Below, one piece after another: positions 1 through 5,641 of a stretch of DNA of 7,047 bases. Made by a program: the position numbers and the translations under genes. Location: the NCBI GenBank assembly GCA_003529705.1, contig DPVA01000029.1, positions 1 to 7,047 of the forward strand, read 5' to 3'. The stretch's first letter is position 1. Each line of letters starts with the position of its first letter. Origin of the DNA: Gammaproteobacteria bacterium (GTDB lineage: Bacteria; Pseudomonadota; Gammaproteobacteria; Arenicellales; UBA868). Under the pieces are notes generated by a model. The model was not told where the DNA came from and made no database searches. It was given only the letters and a program-made list of their open reading frames with translations.

Positions 1-98
1 TGGCGTCGGACTTGGATCTTTTGCTGACGGGTGTTGTGGGTGGTACGCTGGCGTTTTGCTTGAACAAGCGACTTTCCCGTCGGGGATCATGGCTATGA
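1..98 (+). CDS. azlC: AzlC family branched-chain amino acid exporter, C-terminal end only (partial)
   Basis: The window begins inside this gene. The frame starting at base 3 reads 31 residues (ASDLDLLLTGVVGGTLAFCL, then NKRLSRRGSWL) and stops at TGA 96-98. A short DLDLLLTG segment, a glycine-rich hydrophobic helix and a basic cytoplasmic tail are typical of the C-terminus of AzlC, the large membrane subunit of the two-component AzlCD exporter, which in Bacillus exports branched-chain amino acid analogues. The stop overlaps the likely azlD start as ATGA (95-98), the usual arrangement for translationally coupled azlC-azlD. Only this tail is visible, so the assignment leans on the neighbour; the actual substrate is not shown by the sequence. 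Confidence 0.72.
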   Translation, partial: ASDLDLLLTGVVGGTLAFCLNKRLSRRGSWL

Positions 99-430
99 CA
101 GACAGTCCGGGTGATGTGCTTGCGCTCTTGACCATCGGCGCTATTGTGGGCACTTACGTATGGCGTGCTACGGGCGTGATTTTTGCAGCAAGAGTTAACG
201 TCGACGGCCCTGTTTTTCAGTGGGTGACTTTCGTTTCCTACGCAATGTTGGGTGGACTCATTGCAAGAATGGTTATTCTTCCTATTGGCCCCTTGATGGA
301 GACATCTCTTATTTATCGGACCCTCGCTTTTGCCATCGGCGTGGGCTTGTTCTTTGCGCTCGGGCGACGTATTCTGCCGGCGGTCTTTATTGGAGTTGGA
401 TCGTTTATTATCCTTGTGTCTTATTGCTAG
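95..430 (+). CDS. azlD: AzlD family small subunit of branched-chain amino acid exporter
   Basis: This is a small, very hydrophobic protein of 111 residues, the normal length for AzlD, the partner of AzlC in an inner-membrane amino acid exporter. I see about four membrane segments (roughly residues 8-30, 42-62, 73-90 and 93-110). The first contains TYVWRATG, matching the Thr-Tyr-x-x-Arg pattern of the family. The start at 95 is chosen because its ATG overlaps the azlC stop as ATGA and a GGGG run at 82-85 lies 9 nt upstream. ATG 89 and ATG 56 are in frame but overlap azlC more and are less likely. The last 24 codons recur in diverged form at 1405-1479, suggesting that the 3' end was exchanged or that a second azlD once lay downstream. 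The export substrate is inferred from the family only. Confidence 0.85.
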   Translation: MTDSPGDVLALLTIGAIVGTYVWRATGVIFAARVNVDGPVFQWVTFVSYAMLGGLIARMVILPIGPLMETSLIYRTLAFAIGVGLFFALGRRILPAVFIGVGSFIILVSYC

Positions 431-436
431 TTTCGA

Positions 437-448
437 GCTACCCGTAGC
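437..448. repeat. Short perfect inverted repeat in the azlD-methyltransferase gap
   Basis: GCTAC-CC-GTAGC forms a 5-bp palindrome with a 2-nt centre, 7 nt after the azlD stop. The two-base loop is too tight for a good RNA hairpin and no T tract follows, so a terminator is doubtful. It could be a protein-binding half-site pair or chance. The 45-nt gap also carries a tandem ATCGAC pair at 459-470. I assign no function. Confidence 0.2.
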
Positions 449-475
449 AGGATCTGTGATCGACATCGACTGGGA

Positions 476-1276
476 ATGCCTCTCTTACTGTGGACTGCTT
501 TTATGACAATAAAAGAAAACCTTGCGTTAGCCTATCTCGCGGGTCGTGGAATTGAGTTTGGCGCGCTTAACAATCCCCTCCCAGTCGATGAGGCTCTGAC
601 AAACGTCACATTTGCAGACCGATTAACACGACGGCAGGCTCTTGAGATATTTCCTGAACTGCGGGGTTTGACAGAATCGATTGTTGAGCCGGATATTATT
701 GTTGACTTTAATGATCTGGCCTCTCTTACCTCGTTAGCACCACAGAAGTTTGATTTTCTGATTGCGAATCACTTTATTGAGCATCTAGTGAATCCAATTC
801 AATTTCTCGAAGGGTGCAGTGAAATATTGCCGGTTGGTGGGATCCTATTCTTAACCGTTCCTGACAAAGACGAGACGTTTGATCGAAATAGAACTTTGAC
901 TACCAACTCACATCTATGGCGGGATTACCGGCGCCGTGAATCGAGAATTAGCCGATCACATTTGAGGGATTTTCTTCGAAATAAAGAAGTGGTTGATACG
1001 CCACACCCTGAAGTGGTCAAGTATTTCGAGAATAATGGTATTCCAATTAGTTATTACGACGGTAACCGCTTACCGGCAAATCCGTTTAAGCGAAAGAGAC
1101 TTTATGATTTTCACCGACAACGGAGCATTCACGTCCATGTGTGGAACCGACTATCGTTTGATAACTTTTTAAGTTGGGTTAATGAAAAGTTAAACTTGGG
1201 ATTTGATGTAATGTGCACCCACCAGCCTGAAGACGTCGTTGGAGAAATGATCTATGTTCTTCGGAAGCAGCAATAA
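476..1276 (+). CDS. Class I SAM-dependent methyltransferase, polysaccharide-cluster type
   Basis: The protein has 266 residues and a Rossmann methyltransferase fold. Motif I is GIEFGA (residues 25-30) followed by LNNPLPV, the variant typical of methyltransferases encoded beside glycosyltransferases. FADRLTRRQALEIFPEL (46-62) matches the segment after the first strand. FDFLIANHFIEHL (92-104) holds the acidic/EH motif after strand 4, and LPVGGILFLTVPD (118-130) is strand 5. HVHVWNRLSFDNFL (219-232) is the C-terminal segment common to this group. The acceptor cannot be read; a sugar or nucleotide sugar is a guess from family context. The start is uncertain: ATG 476 gives the longest frame, but GGGA abuts it with no spacing, and ATG 503 (MTIKENLALAY) would keep the whole domain. 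The gene is visibly AT-richer than its neighbours, no other glycan gene is nearby, and it lies between azlD and a copy of the azlD tail. All of this suggests horizontal acquisition. Confidence 0.8.
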   Translation: MPLLLWTAFMTIKENLALAYLAGRGIEFGALNNPLPVDEALTNVTFADRLTRRQALEIFPELRGLTESIVEPDIIVDFNDLASLTSLAPQKFDFLIANHFIEHLVNPIQFLEGCSEILPVGGILFLTVPDKDETFDRNRTLTTNSHLWRDYRRRESRISRSHLRDFLRNKEVVDTPHPEVVKYFENNGIPISYYDGNRLPANPFKRKRLYDFHRQRSIHVHVWNRLSFDNFLSWVNEKLNLGFDVMCTHQPEDVVGEMIYVLRKQQ

Positions 1277-1297
1277 CCTATTTCTATGGAAAAGGTT
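1275..1297 (+). terminator. Possible weak stem-loop after the methyltransferase
   Basis: AACCT-a-TTTC-tatg-GAAA-AGGTT can fold as a 9-bp stem with one bulged A and a 4-nt loop, starting within the TAA stop of the methyltransferase. Position and shape suit a transcript end. However, the stem has only three G-C pairs and is followed by TAGATCGG rather than a T run, so efficient intrinsic termination is doubtful. Confidence 0.25.
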
Positions 1298-1602
1298 TAG
1301 ATCGGTATTGAAGATGATGTCCCATGCTTAGGGGGCATTAACCGGTCATGAGAATGATCGGCTCACATCCAAAGAATCGTTGCTAGATGAAACTGAGAAG
1401 CTTAGCGCTTGGGCAACGAATCCTGCCGATCGTTTTCATCGGTGTCGCATCCTTCATTTTTCTGGTGCCATATTTTTAGAGGTGAACAGCGTGTCACAAT
1501 ACATAAGCAATGGATCGCCGATGAAATAACAGGGTTTTCTTGGAATAAAGCTGGCCAAGTGAAGGTTGCCCGTAATGGGTCGTTTCAGTCTCGGGGATAA
1601 AA
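1277..1602. other. 326-nt stretch without an intact gene, between methyltransferase and LeuB-like gene
   Basis: No convincing complete gene lies here. The stretch holds a weak stem-loop at its left edge, the azlD 3' remnant at 1405-1479, and a GGGGA ribosome binding site at 1593-1597, 5 nt before the ATG of the LeuB-like gene. I read all three forward frames of 1277-1386 and saw no further AzlD similarity, so the remnant has an abrupt left edge. I found no clear -35/-10 pair for the downstream operon; its promoter probably lies between 1480 and 1590 but cannot be placed. A small open frame at 1409-1600 overlaps the remnant in another frame and has no recognisable content. Confidence 0.6.
1405..1479 (+). 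pseudogene. Orphan azlD 3'-end fragment (second, diverged copy)
   Basis: The frame 1405-1479 encodes a tail reading ILPIVFIGVASFIFLVPY, matching ILPAVFIGVGSFIILVSY of the intact azlD. Over 24 aligned codons plus the stop, 18 residues and 53 of 75 bases are identical with no gap, and both copies end at TAG. Eleven of the 22 base differences are synonymous third-position changes, so the two copies diverged as functional coding sequence before this one was cut off. Left of 1405 the similarity stops. An in-frame ATG at 1387 would give a 30-residue peptide, but TAG lies immediately upstream of it and there is no ribosome binding site, so I treat this as a relic. It marks the right-hand junction of the segment that carries the methyltransferase. 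Confidence 0.8.
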
Positions 1603-2700
1603 ATGTCGATAAAGATTCTGGCTTTGGGCGGTGACGGGATCGGACCGGAGGTTGTCGACTCAGGCCTCCAGGTTCTGGAGGCGATCGCCGGTACCATCTC
1701 CCTGAAAATCGACATCGGTGAGGATTTGCTTCACGGTGCGGCTTGGGATGCACATTCCACCTTCATTCGTCCTGAAACTATTCGTGCCGCCCATGAGTCT
1801 GATGCACTGTTGGTAGGTGCCGTAGGAGGACCGAAGTGGGATCACATCACGGTCGACGGTGGGCCTGAAGAGCAGGATGGACTTATGAAGCTGCGTCACG
1901 AGCTCGAGGTGTTTACGTCTCTTCGTCGGGCCCGGGCATATGATCCATTACTTTCCCGAACACCCTTTCGACCCGAGGTAGTCCGGAACTCGGATGTTAT
2001 GGTGGTTCGGGAATTATGTGGGGGCGCCATGTTCTCGGACACTCGGGGTATTGATGGAACTGATAAGAACCGTCGCGCCTATGATCTAAACGAATACACG
2101 GAAGTTGAGATTGCACGCTTTGCGAGAATTGGGTTCGAAGTCGCCCGCCGCCGCCGAGGAAAACTCCTCTCCGTGGACAAGGCTAACGTCTTTATGGCGG
2201 GCAAACTATGGCGTGAAGTGGTCCAGGAGATCGGCGCAAACGAGTTTCCTGATGTGGCGTTGACCCATTTCTTTACAGACAATGCTGCGTATCAGTTGTC
2301 CTGCCGACCGGGTGATTTCGACGTGATTTTGGCTGATAACCTTTTTGGCGACATTCTTTCAGATCAGTCGGCGGCAATTTCTGGATCATTAGGAATGCTG
2401 CCTTCAGCTTGCCTATCACACCTTTCCGCCGGAGGGCGATCTGAAAAACCCGCGATTTATGAACCTGTTCACGGCAGTGCACCAGATATCGCCGGGACTG
2501 GCGTTGCCAACCCGATCGCTGCGATTCTTTCGGTTGCCATGTTGCTGGAATACAGCGCTGCAGAGCGCGAATCTGCCCGGAAAATTGAAGCCGCCGTGGC
2601 GTCGACACTGGAGGCAGGATTCGCAACGCCGGATCTTGGTGGCACGAACACAACTCAAGAGATCACTAACGAGGTGATCCGGCAGGTATTACGCGCTTAG
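1603..2700 (+). CDS. 3-isopropylmalate dehydrogenase-like (LeuB family) NAD-dependent oxidative decarboxylase, atypical
   Basis: At 365 residues this has the normal length of the beta-decarboxylating dehydrogenases, which oxidise a 2-hydroxy acid with NAD and release CO2. Visible landmarks are GDGIGPEVV (10-18), substrate-binding Arg98, Arg108 and Arg136, Lys193 in SVDKANV, Asp226, the signature NLFGDILSD (246-254) with metal-binding Asp250 and Asp254, and the NAD-binding loop HGSAPDIAG...ANP (290-303). The overall pattern is closer to LeuB than to isocitrate or tartrate dehydrogenases. The catalytic Tyr that follows VREL-x-GG in LeuB is Met143 here, and the Glu of the isopropyl-recognition loop aligns with Gln91. 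No leuA, leuC or leuD is adjacent. I therefore infer a related but different substrate or altered catalysis and withhold the symbol leuB. GGGGA 5 nt upstream supports the start. It is first in the four-gene operon, 20 nt before the GMC gene. Confidence 0.85.
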   Translation: MSIKILALGGDGIGPEVVDSGLQVLEAIAGTISLKIDIGEDLLHGAAWDAHSTFIRPETIRAAHESDALLVGAVGGPKWDHITVDGGPEEQDGLMKLRHELEVFTSLRRARAYDPLLSRTPFRPEVVRNSDVMVVRELCGGAMFSDTRGIDGTDKNRRAYDLNEYTEVEIARFARIGFEVARRRRGKLLSVDKANVFMAGKLWREVVQEIGANEFPDVALTHFFTDNAAYQLSCRPGDFDVILADNLFGDILSDQSAAISGSLGMLPSACLSHLSAGGRSEKPAIYEPVHGSAPDIAGTGVANPIAAILSVAMLLEYSAAERESARKIEAAVASTLEAGFATPDLGGTNTTQEITNEVIRQVLRA

Positions 2701-2720
2701 CACTTAAGAAAGCAAGGTAA

Positions 2721-4388
2721 ATGGAATTCGATTACGTCATTGTCGGAGGCGGGTCTTCAGGCTGCGCGCTGGCGGCACGTTTGGCAGAGGTTCGGGAAGC
2801 CACCGTCTGTCTGATCGAGGCAGGAGGGAAGGGCAGAGATCTTTTTATCAGGATGCCAGCTGGCAATGGACTGGTTTTTGGTAATACAAAACTGGACTGG
2901 GGTTTCGAGTCGGTGCCGCAACCCACGTTGAACGGGCGAAAAATCTATTTTCCCCGGGGAAAGGCGTTAGGGGGCTCTTCGATCATGAACGGCATGATTT
3001 ATGTCCGAGGGGTTCCGCAGGATTACGATGCATGGCGTGAGAGCGGTCTTTCGGGGTGGGGATTCTCAGATCTGTTGCCATATTTTCGCCGCTCTCAGGG
3101 GGCGGTTAACCGGAAGGCACCCTGGCATGGTGTCGATGGCCCCGTGAAGACCGAAGCCTCTGTCAATTTCGGTGAGTTGGAGCGGGGATTTATTGAGGCC
3201 GCAGTCGCCTGTGGCCACAGACGACTGGATGATTTCAACGGCCCTGAACGTACAGGCGTTGGTCGCACAGACAGCACGGTTTACCGCGGTATCCGACAGT
3301 CATCCGCCATCTCTTACCTTGCCAAGCCGCCTCCAAATCTAAAGATCCTGACGCATCGGCACGTGACCCGCCTGATTCTTGAAGGCAACCGGGCAAGGGG
3401 TGTCGAGACGGTGGGCGGGGAGCAAATTCATGCTCGTGAAGAGGTCGTCTTGTGTCAGGGTGCGTTTGGGACACCACAGACCCTGATGCTGTCGGGGATA
3501 GGGCCTTTCGCACATCTGAAGCAGCATGGCATTAACGCTGTAGTTGATCTGCCCGGGGTCGGTGAAAGTCTCGCGGATCATGTCGATGTATCGATGCAAT
3601 ACGGATCTGATCGTATGGACTTAAGTCTCGCGCGGCACCAGCGCCTCGATAAAGCGGCCTTGCTGATGGCGAGGTGGCTGCTGAATGGAAGCGGGCCGGG
3701 AGGGGGCGCTTTTTTCTCCGCGGTGATCTTTCATGCATTAAAGGATCCAGCGATGCCTGAGTTCGAGACCTTTATGACGCCCATGACGGTTCATGAAAAT
3801 ATGACTGACGGCGAGGTCGAGAAGACGCCGCTACTGCAGCGATTGGGTCGGCACCTTCTGGTTCGTGGCAGCCAGGTCGCTAAACCCGGCGTTCAGATTG
3901 ATATCAATCTGGAGCGACCAAAGTCTCTCGGAAGAGTGAGCCTGGCGAGCGCCAATCCGGCTGATCACCCGCGCATTGACCCCAGATTTTTTTCGCATTC
4001 CGATGACCTCAAAGAGATGGTATTGGGCGTTAAATCCATGCGGGAGATCATGGCGCATCGTGAAATTGCGAAATACGTTACGGGCGAGATTGGAGCGTGG
4101 AAGGAAGCGAAGACGGATGCGGAGATTATCGAGGCGATCCGGAAAACCGCCTATACCGGTCACCACCCCTGTTCGAGCGTCAGAATGGGCCCTGACGGAG
4201 ACCCGCTTGCCGTACTGGACAGCGAACTGCGCGTACGAGGTGTCGATAATCTGCGGGTCTGTGATGCGTCCGCCATGCCGTCTCAGATCACCGGAAATCT
4301 CAATGCAACAGTCATCGCAATGGCTGAAAGAGGAGCCGATTTGATTTTAGGCAGATCGCCACTACCGCCAGAGGACCCGCGATTATGA
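2721..4388 (+). CDS. GMC-family FAD-dependent alcohol dehydrogenase (choline dehydrogenase-like)
   Basis: This is a complete glucose-methanol-choline oxidoreductase of 555 residues, a normal length. The FAD dinucleotide fold is [16 protein letters not shown] (6-21) with Glu33 in LIEAGG for the ribose. GMC signature 1 is [20 protein letters not shown] (78-97) and signature 2 is [16 protein letters not shown] (247-262). The active-site pair is His482 in [11 protein letters not shown] and Asn528 in ITGNLNAT, the His/Asn arrangement known from choline-oxidising members. No signal peptide or membrane segment is seen, so it is probably cytoplasmic and passes electrons to a quinone or other acceptor. 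Such enzymes oxidise primary or secondary alcohols; similarity to BetA does not fix the substrate, and no betaine aldehyde dehydrogenase is visible. Its ribosome site is weak (AAGG 3 nt before ATG). Its stop overlaps the start of the oxygenase gene as ATGA, implying translational coupling and a shared pathway. Confidence 0.9.
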   Translation: MEFDYVIVGGGSSGCALAARLAEVREATVCLIEAGGKGRDLFIRMPAGNGLVFGNTKLDWGFESVPQPTLNGRKIYFPRGKALGGSSIMNGMIYVRGVPQDYDAWRESGLSGWGFSDLLPYFRRSQGAVNRKAPWHGVDGPVKTEASVNFGELERGFIEAAVACGHRRLDDFNGPERTGVGRTDSTVYRGIRQSSAISYLAKPPPNLKILTHRHVTRLILEGNRARGVETVGGEQIHAREEVVLCQGAFGTPQTLMLSGIGPFAHLKQHGINAVVDLPGVGESLADHVDVSMQYGSDRMDLSLARHQRLDKAALLMARWLLNGSGPGGGAFFSAVIFHALKDPAMPEFETFMTPMTVHENMTDGEVEKTPLLQRLGRHLLVRGSQVAKPGVQIDINLERPKSLGRVSLASANPADHPRIDPRFFSHSDDLKEMVLGVKSMREIMAHREIAKYVTGEIGAWKEAKTDAEIIEAIRKTAYTGHHPCSSVRMGPDGDPLAVLDSELRVRGVDNLRVCDASAMPSQITGNLNATVIAMAERGADLILGRSPLPPEDPRL

Positions 4389-5629
4389 CTCAGGCAGCGC
4401 GCACGAAGATCGAAAACCTTTCTACTGGAAAAGAGGGCATTACTATCACTTGGCGGGATGGTTACCTCAGCCATTTTCATTTCATTTGGCTACGCCATCA
4501 GTGTGAGTGTGAGCAGTGTGGGTCCTCTTTAAATGGTGTTCGAGGACTTCGGCTGGATCTGATTCCGGAGAGTCCAAATCCTCATGATTATTCGTTCGAT
4601 TCGGACTCTCTACATCTCATATGGGACGGAGACCGACATGTCTCAACCTACGGGGCAAAATGGTTGCGCGACCATTGTTACTCTGCACAAGAGCGGGCGC
4701 TCCGGAAGCACCAACCGGTGCTCTGGAATAAGAAAATAGAGGTCGATCCGCCTACTTTTATTTTTTCAGAAGTTGAAGACAGCCCATCTCGTCGGCTTGA
4801 AATGCTTGAGGCAATTTGTGATTATGGATTCTGCAAAGTCGAGGGCGCACCGGGCGTAGCCCAAGAGGCGGTTCGATTAGTTCAGCTCGTTGGAGCAAAA
4901 AGGATCACTCACTTTGGAGATTTTGAGCTTTCCAACAAGAAAGTGAATAACACTTCTCATGATATGGCGACACTGACCGATAAGAAGTCTGTCAATAATG
5001 TTGGAGATATCAGGCAGGCGTTGCAGCCGCATTGTGATGAAACCTACCGAACGTCAACTATAGGAATTACGATATTTCAGGTCTTTGAGCCCAGCACAGA
5101 AGGGGGTCACTCCACGTTGGTAGATGGATTTGAAGCTGCACGGCGCTTCCGGAAAGATTTCCCTGATGAATTCGAAAGGCTGGTGAGGACACGATTGACA
5201 GGACAACGGCTTGACCCGAAACATGCCGAGGGAGAACTCCCTCGATGGTATCGGTGCACGCTTCCCATGATCCGAGTAGACGAGGATCAAGAAGTCTGCG
5301 GTATTCGAGTCAACGAAAGGCAGATCGCGCCTATCGATCTCCCTTATGATCAGGTGGTTCCGACCTACCGAGCGATTCGCAACTTTTTGAAGATTGTTTA
5401 TGACCCGGATCTAATAATCTCTTTTCCCTTGAAGAAAAGAGACGGTCTTATTTTCAACAATCAAAGAGTCCTTCATGGGCGCACAGCGTTCAAGTTGGAA
5501 AAACCTGGTCGCCAGGTAATGACAAATTCCGTAGATCTTGAGGATTTTTACTCTAACTTGCGGATACTTAAGAGCCGATTAAAGCCTGAAGACCCCGTCC
5601 AAACATATAACCAGGGAATGGTGATCTAG
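4385..5629 (+). CDS. Fe(II)/2-oxoglutarate oxygenase, gamma-butyrobetaine/trimethyllysine hydroxylase-like
   Basis: The 414-residue protein has two domains. Residues 15-100 are the GBBH-like N-terminal zinc domain: Cys40, Cys42, Cys45 (CECEQC) and His85 match the spacing of the zinc ligands of human BBOX1. Residues 135-400 are the TauD/TfdA double-stranded beta-helix with the iron triad His216-x-Asp218 and His364 (RVLHGRTAF), and Arg376 for the 2-oxoglutarate carboxylate. Such enzymes hydroxylate a substrate using O2 and 2-oxoglutarate. In BBOX1 an aromatic cage holds the trimethylammonium group; by gap-free local alignment with the human sequence as I recall it, those positions are Phe177, Glu181, Asp208 and Ser382 here. 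I infer that the substrate is not gamma-butyrobetaine and may carry a different, perhaps cationic, group. The start overlaps the upstream stop (ATGA), and the ThDP enzyme follows 12 nt downstream. Base composition is lower in GC by eye than in the flanking genes. Confidence 0.87.
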   Translation: MTQAARTKIENLSTGKEGITITWRDGYLSHFHFIWLRHQCECEQCGSSLNGVRGLRLDLIPESPNPHDYSFDSDSLHLIWDGDRHVSTYGAKWLRDHCYSAQERALRKHQPVLWNKKIEVDPPTFIFSEVEDSPSRRLEMLEAICDYGFCKVEGAPGVAQEAVRLVQLVGAKRITHFGDFELSNKKVNNTSHDMATLTDKKSVNNVGDIRQALQPHCDETYRTSTIGITIFQVFEPSTEGGHSTLVDGFEAARRFRKDFPDEFERLVRTRLTGQRLDPKHAEGELPRWYRCTLPMIRVDEDQEVCGIRVNERQIAPIDLPYDQVVPTYRAIRNFLKIVYDPDLIISFPLKKRDGLIFNNQRVLHGRTAFKLEKPGRQVMTNSVDLEDFYSNLRILKSRLKPEDPVQTYNQGMVI

Positions 5630-5633
5630 AGGA
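5628..5633 (+). promoter_or_regulatory. Ribosome binding site deciding the start of the ThDP enzyme
   Basis: AGAGGA, overlapping the oxygenase stop codon, lies 8 nt before ATG 5642. This favours that ATG over the in-frame ATG at 5654, which has only GAGAAG close upstream. Confidence 0.55.
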
Positions 5634-5641
5634 TTCCAACT

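Noticed and set aside
1387..1479. Possible 30-residue membrane peptide starting at ATG 1387
   Set aside because: A TAG immediately precedes the ATG and no Shine-Dalgarno is present; the content is explained as the severed tail of azlD.
1333..1527. Another open stretch through the gap, in the frame reading TSKESLLDETEKLSAW
   Set aside because: It looks protein-like at first, but it has no convincing start codon and runs through the azlD tail out of frame, so it is most likely chance.
1409..1600. Small + strand frame of 63 codons before the operon
   Set aside because: It overlaps the azlD remnant in a different frame, has no ribosome binding site and no family resemblance. The synonymous substitution pattern supports the azlD frame instead.
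2273..2653. Antisense open frame of 126 codons within the LeuB-like gene
   Set aside because: It is fully inside a well-supported + strand gene, with low-complexity Arg/Cys-rich content and no start signal.
2661..2679. GATCAC / GTGATC inverted repeat near the end of the LeuB-like gene
   Set aside because: It is a 6-bp match inside coding sequence with no T tract, and the next operon gene follows at once, so neither a terminator nor an operator is supported.
1603..2700. Naming the dehydrogenase leuB as the leucine-pathway enzyme
   Set aside because: The catalytic Tyr is replaced by Met, the recognition loop differs, and no leuA/C/D genes are adjacent.
2721..4388. Naming the GMC enzyme betA (choline dehydrogenase)
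   Set aside because: The family signatures fit many alcohol substrates, and no betaine aldehyde dehydrogenase, BetI or choline transporter is visible in the window.
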